Source: Ilyomonas sp963847085 (GTDB lineage: Bacteria > Bacteroidota > Bacteroidia > Chitinophagales > Chitinophagaceae). Taken from it: DNA of 64,000 nt. Positions within the stretch are counted from its first letter, which is position 1. Each line of letters starts with the position of its first letter. Below the pieces are notes generated by a model. It was not told the origin of the DNA, searched no databases, and worked only from the letters and a program-made list of their open reading frames with translations. The stretch is taken from contig CAWJYO010000011.1 of assembly GCA_963847085.1 (NCBI GenBank), positions 744,001 to 808,000 of the forward strand. Direction: 5' to 3'. The translations under genes were made by a program, and so were the position numbers. Below are positions 37,327 through 47,606 of this stretch, piece by piece.

Positions 37327-40300
37327 TTATTGCTTCGCTTGTTGCTGTCCGCTCGCTTCCTGTGTCATTTCTTTTACCGCAGCTTCTAACTGGTCATCTT
37401 TTCCTTTTAAGAAATCTTCATAAGGCAAGGGAACACGAATGTCGGGATTCACCTGTAGGTTTTCGGTTGGACGGTTTTCTTTCCCGATAGTAGCTACCAT
37501 AGGGATACCAAACACAACGGTTGGATCAATTTGCGTTTCCCACCAAACAGCAGTGCCGGTGCCGGGAACAGGCATACCAATCAGTTTGCCATCGCCGTTT
37601 TGTTTGTAGATATAGGGAAAAATAAATGCATCGCTGTAATTGCTTTCGCTCGTAATAACGCAGCTTGGCTTTTGCCATCTGCCAAGAGGCTCGCCGCCTT
37701 TCAACTGATGACTTTGCGGTGCAAAACGAAGATAGGTTTTGCCGGTTAAAAAGGTATTCAAATCGTCGTGCAGCCAGCCGCCGCCATTAAAGCGCGTATC
37801 AACAATAAGAGCTTCTTTATCTAAGTTTTCACCCATCACTTTATCAAACACTTCGCGCAGGCTGGCATCGTTCATTCCTTCTACATGTACATATCCTACT
37901 TTACCGCCGCTTAGTTTGTTTACCATTTCGGCTTCACGCTTAATCCAACGCTTGTACATCAGGTCGCTTTCTTCGCCAGCCGTAATAGGCTTTATCACTT
38001 CTTCAAAGGTTGTTTTGGTGGAAGGATTATACACCGTAAGTAAAGTGTTATCGCCTGCCATACGGTTGAGATATTTTGCCCAGTCAACCGTATCTGTTAT
38101 CGGTTCGCCATTTATTTTTTGTATGATGGAACCGCCTGTTATTTTACTGGCTGCTTTATCTGCCGGACCACCTGCAATTACTTCACTTATTTTTAAACCA
38201 TTGCCAGTGTAGGTTTCGTCAAACAACAAGCCGAGCGATGGTGTAACATCGCCGGTTGGGTTTTGCGGACGATACCTTCCTCCAGTGTGTGAGGCATTCA
38301 ATTCGCCCAGCATTTCACTTAGCAATTCCTGGAAATCGTAGTTGTTGCTAATGTGCGGAAGAAACTTTTGATACACCGTTTTGTAGTAAGCCCAATCAAC
38401 ACCCTGCATCTTTGGGTCATAAAATTTTTCTTTGGTTTGCCGCCATATGTGGTCGAAAATATATTGCCGTTCTGCAGCAGCATTCAGTGTCATTTCTCCG
38501 TTGATGTTGATGGGTGTTATCTTACCATTATCAGCATCTACTTTTACCAAACGTCCGCCGTTGCTTACAAACAAACTTTTGCCATCATCGCTAATTTCAA
38601 TGCCGCTTGGCGTGCCGCCCAACTTAGCTAAAATCTTGGTTTCTTTGGTGCGGGGTTCGGTTACCCATAAGTCATATCCTTTTTCGAAATTGGATAAATA
38701 ATACAGCTTGCTGGCATCTTTGTTCATCTCATAATCCGAGATGGAAGAACTGTTAATGGTAAGCCTTACAATGCGGTTATCGAGGTTGGTAAAATCAAGC
38801 TTGATAAGTGTATCCTTTTTCTTTTGTGCAGTGCTTTTCTTACCTGCTTCGGTTGAATCTTTTTTCGCTTTGTCTTTTTGTTCCTTCCATAATTTGTAAT
38901 CGTCTTCGCTCAATTTATATTGGTCATACAAGTCTTTATCAAAAAACACGGCATACACGTCAAACTCGCTGTTGCCCTGGTTGGCAAGCGACTTTCTTCC
39001 TTGCTTGTTGCTCAACCACGTCATCACTTTACCCCCTAAATACCACTTGCTTCCATTCTCGCCAAAGCCACTGTTAATCGGGTACATACTCGTGTCGGTA
39101 ACAACATCAATGAGTGAAGTATTGGTGTTTCCAAAATAGCCTTTCTGGTCGTCGGATAATACATATTTACTGTCTGGGCTCCAATGAAAATCCCAGTCGC
39201 CATCGCTGTATGAATAATTATGACCTTCAGGCAAAAGGGTTCTCGTTTTTTTTGTAGCGATGTTATATACTTTTAAAATATTGCGGTTTTCGATATACCC
39301 AATTTCTTTTCCATCAGGCGAAAAACGAGGCTGATATTCTTCTGCACCCGTTGCAATTACCGGCTCTTCTTTTAATACCGTAGAAGCAAAAAAGTAAGGC
39401 TCATCAGCACGCACCATGGTGGTTTTATAAATGTCCCAATTGTCGTTGCGTTCAGCAGCATATATCAACGTTTTACCATCCGGACTCCATTGCACCATGC
39501 GCTCCTGTTGCGGCGTGTTGGTGATGCGTTTGGTTTGACTGCCATCTACTGCGGAAACAAAAATTTCACCGCGTGTTACAAAGGCAATTTCTTTTCCGTT
39601 GGGATTAAGAGCAAACTCGGTAATGTTACCGTTTACATTCACATTTTTTTCTACTCCTGCCCTGCCGTCGTTGATGATCTGGATGGCAACTTTTTGCGGC
39701 TGGCCTCCTTCTTTCATCGTATAAATTTCACCATCGTAAGTGAAGCATAAAGTGTTATCGTTGGATGCGCTTAAATGCCGCACCGGGTTCTTTGTAAACT
39801 GCGTTAATTGTTTTTCACCGCTTCCCTGCAATGGCAGCTTGAACACATTTTGCGAGCCGCTCTTTTCGCTTAAATAATAAACGCTTTGGTCGTCGTGCGA
39901 AAACAAAGGTTCTCTGTCTTCGCCATTAAAGGCGCTCAATTGCTTGTAGGTATTTGCTTTTACATCCATCAGCCATATGTCCTTGGTTACAGCAGAAGTA
40001 TGATGCTTGCGCCATTCGTCTTCATAACCTTTTGTATCCTGAAACACAATCTGCGAACCGTTGCTATTGAAGTGTGTGTTCTCCATGCCTGCTGCACTTA
40101 GCAAAATGGAACGTCCGCCATCAACCGGCACTTTGTACACATTGCGAAACAGCTTGATGCTAAAGCGTACACTTTCTGCAGGCGCATTGCGTGCGCTGCC
40201 AAAGATGACGTATTTGTTATCTGGTGTAAAATCAGTTGGGTAATCTGCCGAACTGTTATAAGTAAGCCTTACGGGAGTACCGCCCGTAGCAGGCATTACA

Positions 40301-40578
40301 AACACATCAAAGTTTCCATAGCGGTCGGAGGCAAACGCAATGCTCTTGCCATCATGGCTCCAAACGGGCATCATGTCCTGCGCTTCGTGAATAGTAAGTG
40401 GCACTGCAACGCCGCCACTTGTTGGCACAATATAAATATCACCTTTGTAGCCGAAGGCAATGGTTTTACCATCGGGCGAAATGGCTGGATAACGCAGCCA
40501 CAGCGGTGTGTTTTGTGAGAAGGTGTTGAAAGTGATAAGCAGTAAAAAAGCGGCGAAAACAAAAGATGTTAGCTTCAT
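37327..40578 (-). CDS. Tricorn-like S41 peptidase with beta-propeller and PDZ domains
   Basis: 1083 aa from the ATG at 40578 (MKLTSFVFAAFLLLITFNTFSQ, a signal peptide). The N-terminal two-thirds are WD40/TolB-like propeller repeats (PAISPDGKTIAF, PVWSHDGKSIAFASDRYGNFD, VQWSPDGKTLIYAAERNDNWDIY). A helical S41 N-terminal domain, a PDZ domain (GLKISEVIAGGPADKA), and the S41 core follow: VDTRFNGGG and ITSESNYSDAF, with the nucleophile Ser. Periplasmic protease similar to archaeal tricorn. Ends in a Gln-rich tail. Confidence 0.93.
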   Translation of the reverse strand: MKLTSFVFAAFLLLITFNTFSQNTPLWLRYPAISPDGKTIAFGYKGDIYIVPTSGGVAVPLTIHEAQDMMPVWSHDGKSIAFASDRYGNFDVFVMPATGGTPVRLTYNSSADYPTDFTPDNKYVIFGSARNAPAESVRFSIKLFRNVYKVPVDGGRSILLSAAGMENTHFNSNGSQIVFQDTKGYEDEWRKHHTSAVTKDIWLMDVKANTYKQLSAFNGEDREPLFSHDDQSVYYLSEKSGSQNVFKLPLQGSGEKQLTQFTKNPVRHLSASNDNTLCFTYDGEIYTMKEGGQPQKVAIQIINDGRAGVEKNVNVNGNITEFALNPNGKEIAFVTRGEIFVSAVDGSQTKRITNTPQQERMVQWSPDGKTLIYAAERNDNWDIYKTTMVRADEPYFFASTVLKEEPVIATGAEEYQPRFSPDGKEIGYIENRNILKVYNIATKKTRTLLPEGHNYSYSDGDWDFHWSPDSKYVLSDDQKGYFGNTNTSLIDVVTDTSMYPINSGFGENGSKWYLGGKVMTWLSNKQGRKSLANQGNSEFDVYAVFFDKDLYDQYKLSEDDYKLWKEQKDKAKKDSTEAGKKSTAQKKKDTLIKLDFTNLDNRIVRLTINSSSISDYEMNKDASKLYYLSNFEKGYDLWVTEPRTKETKILAKLGGTPSGIEISDDGKSLFVSNGGRLVKVDADNGKITPININGEMTLNAAAERQYIFDHIWRQTKEKFYDPKMQGVDWAYYKTVYQKFLPHISNNYDFQELLSEMLGELNASHTGGRYRPQNPTGDVTPSLGLLFDETYTGNGLKISEVIAGGPADKAASKITGGSIIQKINGEPITDTVDWAKYLNRMAGDNTLLTVYNPSTKTTFEEVIKPITAGEESDLMYKRWIKREAEMVNKLSGGKVGYVHVEGMNDASLREVFDKVMGENLDKEALIVDTRFNGGGWLHDDLNTFLTGKTYLRFAPQSHQLKGGEPLGRWQKPSCVITSESNYSDAFIFPYIYKQNGDGKLIGMPVPGTGTAVWWETQIDPTVVFGIPMVATIGKENRPTENLQVNPDIRVPLPYEDFLKGKDDQLEAAVKEMTQEASGQQQAKQ

Positions 40579-40931
40579 AACAAAGAAATAAAAATTAAAG
40601 GTAAGGATGGATAGAAATTGGTTGAGAAAATTCTGTTGTTGCAAGTAATGCTTAGGTAAAGATTTGTTGTGAAAGATAAATGGCAAAACGAAACCAATCG
40701 CGTACCGTAGGGTCTTATGCCATAGCGCAAAAAGCTAAACTATGAAGACCCGGCTGCGACATAAAAGGTTGCGGCTTTCTTAATGAGATTTCAAATTGGG
40801 GATGAGGTTTGGTGATGGTAAGTCTGGAGACTTACTATATTTTTTAGGTGCGCTGTGATAAAACATACAAGAACCAGTGTTTCTTGGGCTACGTACGAAT
40901 GCTCATAATTACTTATCAAAATTGCGACTTT
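40579..40931. other. Intergenic region with two hairpins
   Basis: No gene seen. One hairpin is GGGTCTT-CATAG / CTATG-AAGACCC at 40710-40751. A second is a terminator-like GTAAGTC-TGGA-GACTTAC followed by TATATTTTTT at 40818-40845. The region separates the protease promoter from an IS remnant. Confidence 0.45.
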
Positions 40932-41941
40932 GGTTGACAGGTTTTAGTTTTCAACTTAGTAATTAAAGTTTGTTTATATGAACGCAAAAGCAATAGCTGA
41001 CATCCGTCGCAAGCTAAAAGTGCTTAGCTATGGAAAAGAGATTGGTAATGTTTCAAAAGCCTCGAGGCACTTTGGTATTTCCAGGCAGACATATTACCCG
41101 GAGTGGAAACGGGATTATGAACGAGAAGGGGAACGGGCCCTCATCAACAGCAAGCCTTGTCCTAAAAATTCAAAGATCAGGGGTGCCATCCGGGACAGAA
41201 AAATTGATTGTATATCTAAGGAAGAATTATTACCTGGGTCAACTCGGGATTTCATGGTATCTAAAACGCTATCATGATATTACAGTATCTGCAAGTGGCG
41301 TCTATAGTGTACTTAAACGAAATGGACTAAATCGTTTACCCCAGCATCAAAGGAAGCGGTCGATAGAACCTTTTAAACGCTATGAAAAGGGAGTAACGGG
41401 CCATAGGATTCAAATTGATGTAAAATTCCTGCACTTCACTGACCGGCTTACTAAAAATGAAGTAAAACGTTATCAATATACCGCTATTGATGATGCTACC
41501 CGGGCAAGAGTACTTTACATTTATGATGAGTATACTCAAAACAACGCTATTGATTTTGTAGACCGGGTACCGGTGTAAGTTCCCTTTTAGAATCAACACT
41601 ATTCAAACGGATAACGGCCATGAGTTCCAGGCTCTGTTTCACTGGTACTGCGAGGATCTGGGTATTAACCATGTGTACATCAAAAAAAGCTTCTCCGCAT
41701 TTGAATGGCAAAGTGGAGCGATTGCACCTTACTGATCAACTGGAGTTTTATCCAGTAATAGACTAGACTGATGACATAGATATTGTAAAGAAATGGGAAG
41801 AATGGGAAACGTTCTACAATTGTTTTCGTCCTAACGCTGCTTTAAAGGGCAGAACATCTTATGAAGTACTTAAAGACAAACTTACGGCAACATAATTTTT
41901 TCTTTTCATCAGCAAAAATTCTATCTTAGAAGTTGTCAACC
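40932..41941 (+). mobile_element. Degenerate IS481-like insertion sequence
   Basis: About 1.0 kb bounded by imperfect inverted ends starting GGTTGACA (40932) and ending TGTCAACC (41934-41941). The only gene inside is a broken DDE transposase. The right end touches the stop codon of the amidotransferase-aldehyde dehydrogenase fusion gene. No clear target duplication found. Confidence 0.65.
40978..41895 (+). pseudogene. IS481-type transposase, disrupted
   Basis: Homeodomain-like N-terminus (NVSKASRHFGISRQTYY), then HRIQIDVKFLHF, YQYTAIDDATRARVLYIY, IQTDNGHEFQALFHW and NGKVERLHLTDQ, which together give the DDE catalytic core. Reading it requires frame changes near 41205, 41575 and 41690, and there is an in-frame TAG near 41764. 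More than one type of lesion points to real decay, unlike the single-base breaks in the host genes. Confidence 0.8.
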
Positions 41942-44035
41942 TTAGTTTAAAGGCGCACACAGTAAATGATACCCTTTCAATTTTGTAAATGTCCGCAACC
42001 CTGCATGAGAAAGGGTTACACCCAAACCGGAATGTTTTCTACCGCTCCACGGTAAGGTCGCACTTACCCGATCGCAACAATTCCAATAACCGGTGCCAAC
42101 ATTTATTTGCTGCAAAATATTTTCTGCACGATTTTGATCAGAACTGTAAACAGAAGCGGTTAAACCATAGTCAGTATCGTTCATTAGTTCTATTGCCTCT
42201 TTGTCATCATTTACTTTCATAATGCCGATGACAGGACCGAAAGATTCATCGCGCATCACACTCATCTCGTTATTTACATTTACTAAAACAGTCGGTTCAA
42301 AAAAATATCCATTTGACTTTACTTTTTTCCCACCGGTTAATAGAGTTGCGCCGTGATTCTTTGCGTCTTCAATTTGATTTTCCAAAACCGTAAGTTGTTC
42401 TTTTCGGGCGAGTGGTCCGATATACACGTCGTCTTGATCGGGTAAACCGATCTTCCATGATCTCACTTCTTTTACGAATTCATCAATGTATTGATCATAA
42501 ATTTTTTCATGTACATAAATTCTTTCAACCGAACAACAGCTCTGACCATTGTTGTAAAAAGCGCCGTCGGCAGTAGCAGCAGCAACAGTTTTTATATCGC
42601 TAACATCATCCGCTACATACAAAGGATCTTTGCCGCCCAACTCGCATTGACAAGCAACCATTTTCTGTGCAACTTTTTCGTAAATGTACTTGCCGGTTTT
42701 ATAAGAGCCTGTGAAGAAATATCCATCAAAGGGAAGCTCTAATAAAATTTCACCAACACTTCCTTTACCGATAGCAACATGAAAAATATTTTTGGGAACA
42801 CCCGCCTCTTTCAGCAATTTTTCGATTTGTAAGCCTGTGAGAGTGGAATATTCAGAAGGCTTATACATCACTCCATTTCCTGAAAGCAATGCAGGAACAA
42901 AAACATTTACGCCAACGAGGTAAGGGTAATTCCATGCTGAAATATTGCAAATAATGCCTAAAGGTTCGTAAGAAATTTTTTCCTTCATTCCGTTGCCGTC
43001 ATTCATAACCTCATCTGATAAATATTTTTCCGCATTCTCTGTTAACCATTTTATTCTTGTTCGGGCTCCGTTTATTTCATTCTGAGATTGCTGCAATGGT
43101 TTTCCAACTTCTGAAGTAAGAACAGGCGCAAGCTGCTCAATATTTTTTTCCAACAGCTCTGAAAATTTTTGTATAATTTCTACTCTTTTTTGAATCGGAG
43201 TCTTGTACCAATCCGCCTGTGCATTTTTTAATGCTTCCCATTTTTTTTCAAGGCTTTCTTTTGTATCAGTATTTAATTCTGTAATTATTTCTTCATTCGA
43301 TGGATTAATAACAGTCAGTTTATTCATTTGTGTTTCCCTTATCGCAGAAAGAAATCTTTTTTTCAGATTTTGTGAGAATGGATTGTGCTCTTTATCTTTT
43401 ATTCTTTCAGGATGCCACTGCACGCAAAGCATAAAAGCTTTATTACTCTTGTTCTTAAATTCAAGGCCTTCAATAATTTTTTCTTCGTCATCGTCGAAAG
43501 CATTTACAATTAAATTTTTCCCGATGGCACCCGGATCAATTGCCTGGTGATGCGCACTATTAACATGCCCTGAAACAGATCCTGCAATTTCATGCAGCAA
43601 AGTATTTTGCTCTGTAATGATCGCGTGTTCTTTATCTGATGCTTCTTTCCTATGTCTCACATTGCCGTTGTCAAGGTCCTGTATAAGTGTACCGCCTTCC
43701 AAAACATTAATCAGTTGCATACCACGACATATGCCGAGGAGAGGAAGCTTATTTAATTGAGAGTAGCGATAAATTTTTTCTTCAAAAAGATCACGCTCCA
43801 ACCGATGCGAGGAAGGAATATTTTTATAATCGTTCTTCCCATTGTAAAATGAAGGATGCACATCTATTCCGCCGGTGAGAACAAAACCATCACAGGTATA
43901 AATATCTTCTGTATTGTTTTTCTGGAATGAGAGTTCTATCAATTCAATGTCATTCTGCAGATCATCATCAGTAAACCAATTCCAATAATTCTGAAATGAA
44001 GATTCAGTATAGCTGATGCCAATTCTTTTTTTCAT
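41942..44035 (-). CDS. Fusion: gamma-glutamyl class I amidotransferase + aldehyde dehydrogenase
   Basis: 697 aa. Residues 1-235 are a PuuD-like gamma-glutamyl hydrolase: GFVLTGGIDVHPSFY, nucleophile Cys in LLGICRGMQLINVLEGG, and the His-Glu of CVQWHPERI. Residues from about 236 (MNKLTVINPSNEE) to the end are an NAD-dependent aldehyde dehydrogenase: ICNISAWNYPYLVGVN, YFFTGSYKTGK, catalytic Glu in CELGGKDPLYVADD, catalytic Cys in NNGQSCCSVERIY, and DESFGPVIGIMK. The inner Met looks like an ancestral start, suggesting two genes joined in frame. The two steps, oxidation of a gamma-glutamyl aldehyde and hydrolysis of the gamma-glutamyl amide, are consecutive in gamma-glutamylation pathways. Third enzyme gene of the operon, 3 bases after the alcohol dehydrogenase. 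Confidence 0.9.
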   Translation of the reverse strand: MKKRIGISYTESSFQNYWNWFTDDDLQNDIELIELSFQKNNTEDIYTCDGFVLTGGIDVHPSFYNGKNDYKNIPSSHRLERDLFEEKIYRYSQLNKLPLLGICRGMQLINVLEGGTLIQDLDNGNVRHRKEASDKEHAIITEQNTLLHEIAGSVSGHVNSAHHQAIDPGAIGKNLIVNAFDDDEEKIIEGLEFKNKSNKAFMLCVQWHPERIKDKEHNPFSQNLKKRFLSAIRETQMNKLTVINPSNEEIITELNTDTKESLEKKWEALKNAQADWYKTPIQKRVEIIQKFSELLEKNIEQLAPVLTSEVGKPLQQSQNEINGARTRIKWLTENAEKYLSDEVMNDGNGMKEKISYEPLGIICNISAWNYPYLVGVNVFVPALLSGNGVMYKPSEYSTLTGLQIEKLLKEAGVPKNIFHVAIGKGSVGEILLELPFDGYFFTGSYKTGKYIYEKVAQKMVACQCELGGKDPLYVADDVSDIKTVAAATADGAFYNNGQSCCSVERIYVHEKIYDQYIDEFVKEVRSWKIGLPDQDDVYIGPLARKEQLTVLENQIEDAKNHGATLLTGGKKVKSNGYFFEPTVLVNVNNEMSVMRDESFGPVIGIMKVNDDKEAIELMNDTDYGLTASVYSSDQNRAENILQQINVGTGYWNCCDRVSATLPWSGRKHSGLGVTLSHAGLRTFTKLKGYHLLCAPLN

Positions 44036-44038
44036 AGA

Positions 44039-45187
44039 TCATAGTGCTTTGTAATATAAATTTCTGAAATCTTCGCGGCTCACGGGTTTAGGATTATTCG
44101 GATGCGCAAAATCTGCAATAGCAAGATCTGCAAGGGTTCCAAGGTGTTCTTCTTTCACGCCAATATCGCGCAACTTATGCGGTATATTGATTTTTGAATT
44201 TAGCTCGAATAAGTATTTGACCACTGCTTCTCCTGTTTCATCCTTCAATTCTAATGTTTGTGCAATACGCCTGAATTTATTTTCAAAACCAGCAATGTTA
44301 AACTCCATACCATAAGGAATATTCACAGCATTAGCAAGACCGTGATGCGTATCGAGTAATGATGATAAAGGATGTGCGAGTGAATGTACAACGCCCAAGC
44401 CTTTTTGAAATGCAACTGCGCCCATTAAAGAAGCAATAAGCATCTTACTTCTTGATTCAAGATCAGGTTTATTCACCGCCAGTTCCAACGACTGATTGAT
44501 CAAAGAAATTCCTTCCAGTGCAATTCCTTCGCACAATGGATGCGGCATCTTTGCGAGATACGCTTCCATATTGTGTGTTAACGCGTCCATCCCTGTTGCG
44601 GCAGTTATAAAAGGCGGTAGTTCCATTGTTAACAGCGGATCTGCAAAAACAACCTTCGCCAGCAACTTTGGTGAAAAAAGAATTTTTTTCTGATGCGTTT
44701 CATCATCAGCGATAATAGCGCTTCGTCCCACTTCACTTCCTGTACCTGCAGTCGTTGGAATCGTGATGAAATGCGGAACATCGTTCGTTACATAGACATC
44801 ACCTCCAATCAAATCATCATATTTAAAAAGGTCTTCGCGATGATTGATTCGTAGTGTAATCGCTCTTGCAACATCCAGTGCAGCACCGCCACCAATACCA
44901 ATAATTGAATTTCGTTCAGTGTTATCATAAACATCTGTGCCTTTATAAACATCTGACTTAACAGGATTTTTATGAATGTCAAAAAAAACTTCAGTAGAAA
45001 TATTTTTCTTTTTCAAATCATTGACGATCTCTTTAAAAAAATTTAATTGAGCAACAGTAGGATCAGTAACAATAAATGGTCGCGATAAATTATTTTTGAT
45101 AAGATAATCACCTAACTCTTTACTTGATCCGACACCAAAGCGGATAGTCGTAGGAAAATTATATTGATATATTTTGTCTAAAATCAT
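44039..45187 (-). CDS. Iron-containing alcohol dehydrogenase
   Basis: 382 aa, group III metal-dependent ADH. NAD region IIGIGGGAALDVARAI; TTAGTGSEVGRSAI; metal-ligand blocks around MDALTHNMEAYLA and VVHSLAHPLSSLLDTHHG. In this operon it would oxidise the alcohol of a gamma-glutamyl amino alcohol to the aldehyde. It lies between the ligase and the fusion protein on the same strand. Confidence 0.92.
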   Translation of the reverse strand: MILDKIYQYNFPTTIRFGVGSSKELGDYLIKNNLSRPFIVTDPTVAQLNFFKEIVNDLKKKNISTEVFFDIHKNPVKSDVYKGTDVYDNTERNSIIGIGGGAALDVARAITLRINHREDLFKYDDLIGGDVYVTNDVPHFITIPTTAGTGSEVGRSAIIADDETHQKKILFSPKLLAKVVFADPLLTMELPPFITAATGMDALTHNMEAYLAKMPHPLCEGIALEGISLINQSLELAVNKPDLESRSKMLIASLMGAVAFQKGLGVVHSLAHPLSSLLDTHHGLANAVNIPYGMEFNIAGFENKFRRIAQTLELKDETGEAVVKYLFELNSKINIPHKLRDIGVKEEHLGTLADLAIADFAHPNNPKPVSREDFRNLYYKAL

Positions 45188-45279
45188 AAGCTTAATTTGA
45201 AGGTGTGGTGATTAGAAAATTTGAAAAAGAATTTAAATAAAACCGATCTTACAACATCAATCTCCTTATTAGTAAATTG

Positions 45280-46644
45280 TCAAATTATTTCAAAGTATCT
45301 TTTATATTCCCAATCCGTTACTGCTTTTAAATGTTGTCTCCATTCCCATTCTCTTGTTTGTGTAAAATGCTGTACAAATCTTTCTCCGAATAATTCTTTC
45401 GAGATTGCAGAATTTTTCATTTGCTGTGTTGCTTCAATTAATGTTTCAGGTAAAACACCATTGGAAAAATCGTTATAACCATTTCCAACTGTTGCGGGCT
45501 GATCTAATTTCAACTTGTTTTTTATCCCATATAAGCCTGCAGCCAAACAAGCCGCCATTGCCAGATAAGGATTCACATCAGAACCGATCACTCTTGTTTC
45601 GATACGGGCAGATTTACTGCTGCCTGCCAAAACTCTTATCGCTACCGTTCTGTTATCTGCTCCCCACGTTAGTGTAGTTGGAGCCCATGCACCTTCCACC
45701 AATCTTTTATAACTGTTGATATTAGGAGCGAACATTGGCAAAATGTGCGGCAAACAATACAATTGACCTGCGAGATAATTTTTCGCAAGATTGCTCATCT
45801 TCATTTTATTTTTTTCATCATAGAACAAATTTTTCTTAGCACTCTTGTCCCACAAACTTTGATGAACATGTCCTCCACAACCTGGAAGATTTTCGTTGAT
45901 CTTCGCCATGAATGTTGCCATGATACCGTGCCTGTATGCGATTTCTTTTACTGCTGTTTTAAAAAGAAGCGCCCTGTCTGCCGCTTCCAAAATATTTGCA
46001 TAAGTAATCGCTGCTTCATAAGTGCCCGGACCTGTTTCCGTATGTATTCCTTCAAGTGGTACACCGATTTTTTTCAAACTCTCAAACAAGTCTGTGAAAT
46101 AAATATTCTTCAATGAACTGCGAAGAATCGAATAACCAAACATGCCGGGAGTAAGTGGCGTAAGGTTTTTGAATTGCTTGTCATTTGCGGTTTGTGGTGT
46201 TTCGGCAAAATTGTACCATTCAAATTCCTGCGAGAAAAAAGGAGTATAGCCAAGACCACTTGCTTCGCTTATAATTTTTTTCAACAGTTGTCTTGGGCAA
46301 ACGCAAGATGCGTTTCCATTTTCATCTGTTAACTCACCGAGAAAAAAAGGCACATTATTTTCCCAAGGAATTTTTCTGAAAGTATTTATGTCTAACACAC
46401 ACGGTGAATCAGGATAACCTGTGTGCCACCCTGTATATTCTACATTATCATACGCTACATCCGCTGCATCCCAACCAAAGATGACATTGCAAAACCCAAG
46501 ACCATTCCTGATTACAGAAGAAAATTTTTCAACAGAAACATATTTTCCTCTCAGTATTCCATCAATATCGCTGAATGCAATTTTTACTTTTCCCGAAGGA
46601 TGCTCATTTACATATTGCAAAATTTTTTCTGTGGTCATAAGCAT
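45280..46644 (-). CDS. Glutamine-synthetase-type gamma-glutamyl amine ligase
   Basis: 454 aa, glutamine synthetase fold. Blocks: AFSDIDGILRGKYVS, FSQEFEWYNF (Glu ligands), TETGPGTYEAAI, PGCGGHVHQSLWD (His in the ATP site), APTTLTWGADNRT and ARIETRVIGSDVNPYL. The G-H-V-H-Q-S form and the neighbours fit the GlnA4/IpuC/PuuA group, which attaches glutamate to small amines, rather than housekeeping GlnA. With a permease of ethanolamine type and an alcohol dehydrogenase, ethanolamine is the likely amine. The start is Met1 or Met3. Confidence 0.88.
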   Translation of the reverse strand: MLMTTEKILQYVNEHPSGKVKIAFSDIDGILRGKYVSVEKFSSVIRNGLGFCNVIFGWDAADVAYDNVEYTGWHTGYPDSPCVLDINTFRKIPWENNVPFFLGELTDENGNASCVCPRQLLKKIISEASGLGYTPFFSQEFEWYNFAETPQTANDKQFKNLTPLTPGMFGYSILRSSLKNIYFTDLFESLKKIGVPLEGIHTETGPGTYEAAITYANILEAADRALLFKTAVKEIAYRHGIMATFMAKINENLPGCGGHVHQSLWDKSAKKNLFYDEKNKMKMSNLAKNYLAGQLYCLPHILPMFAPNINSYKRLVEGAWAPTTLTWGADNRTVAIRVLAGSSKSARIETRVIGSDVNPYLAMAACLAAGLYGIKNKLKLDQPATVGNGYNDFSNGVLPETLIEATQQMKNSAISKELFGERFVQHFTQTREWEWRQHLKAVTDWEYKRYFEII

Positions 46645-46668
46645 GTTTGAAAATAAACGTACTAATTA

Positions 46669-47606
46669 ACTCAAGTTGCTAGTTAGTTATTAGTTAAGAA
46701 AGAAAGCAGAGCAAGGGATAGAGAATAATTTTGAGTTACCACACTTAAAATTAGTTTACCAATGCTCTGCGAGGATAAAATTATAGCTCTTTATTGTATC
46801 GTAGATGATTTAGTAAAAGGGATCGGTCACAAGGAAGATGTGCGTAGAAAAGTAAGTGATAGCGAAGTGATCACGACAGCTCTTGTGTCCTCTCTTTATT
46901 TTGGTGGTCATCAGGACAATGCCAGACACTTTATGCAAATGACAAAGATGATTCCAGGCATGCTTGACAAAAGCCGGTTTAACCGACGGTTGCATGGGGT
47001 AATGGATTTGCTTTTCAATTTGTTTTACCAAATCGGTGATTGTATAAAGACGATGGCCGGTGCATCAGATTATGTGATTGATTCTTTTCCGGTGGCTGTC
47101 TGTGATAACATTCGCATCAGTTGCTCAAGGTTGCTAAAAGGAAAGCAATGGAGAGGCAAACAGGCAAGTATGCGCAGATATTTTTACGGTGTCAAGGTTC
47201 AAGTGTTGACGACAGCAAGTGGCATCCCGGTTGAGTTCTGCTTTGTGCCGGGTTGTGAAAGTGATGTCCAGGCACTCAGGAAACTGCCTTTAGCGGTAGC
47301 TGCTGAAAGCAAAATCTATGGGGATGCCGCTTATACCGATTATACCATAGAAGATGATATAAAGGAAGCAGACGGAATTGAATTGATGATACAGCGCAGG
47401 AGCAATGCAAAGAGAAAAGATGATCCTTGGATAAGGTTTATGAAAGAACAGATGAGAAAAGGAATTGAAACCACCTTTAGTGAAATTAAAGCCTTGTTTC
47501 TCAGAACCATTCATGCCGTAACCTTTAAAGGCTTTTTACTAAAACTCTCATTGTTTGTTATCGCTTTTACTTTTAATCAACTTGTGTAATAACTCGCAAC
47601 TTGAAT
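46669..47606 (+). mobile_element. IS982-family insertion sequence
   Basis: 938 bases, with inverted ends ACTCAAGTTGCTAG (46669) and its near complement ending GCAACTTGAAT (47606). A 6-base direct repeat TAATTA flanks it at 46663-46668 and 47607-47612. Intact transposase inside, so insertion may be recent. It splits the permease and ligase genes of the amine operon and lies in the opposite orientation. Confidence 0.85.
46762..47589 (+). CDS. IS982-family transposase
   Basis: 275 aa, complete. DSEVITTALVSSLYFGG, YVIDSFPVAVCDN (first catalytic Asp), IYGDAAYTDY (second Asp), and a late ETTFSEIKALF (Glu), the DDE layout of IS982. The 3' end overlaps the C-terminal codons of the permease on the opposite strand. 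Confidence 0.92.
   Translation: MLCEDKIIALYCIVDDLVKGIGHKEDVRRKVSDSEVITTALVSSLYFGGHQDNARHFMQMTKMIPGMLDKSRFNRRLHGVMDLLFNLFYQIGDCIKTMAGASDYVIDSFPVAVCDNIRISCSRLLKGKQWRGKQASMRRYFYGVKVQVLTTASGIPVEFCFVPGCESDVQALRKLPLAVAAESKIYGDAAYTDYTIEDDIKEADGIELMIQRRSNAKRKDDPWIRFMKEQMRKGIETTFSEIKALFLRTIHAVTFKGFLLKLSLFVIAFTFNQLV

Noticed and set aside
41336..41599. Minus-strand 87-residue ORF inside the IS481-like element
   Set aside because: Shadow of the transposase reading frame.
45280..46644. Housekeeping glutamine synthetase glnA
   Set aside because: Context with permease, alcohol dehydrogenase and gamma-glutamyl hydrolase, and the GHVHQS form of the ATP-site block, favour an amine ligase.
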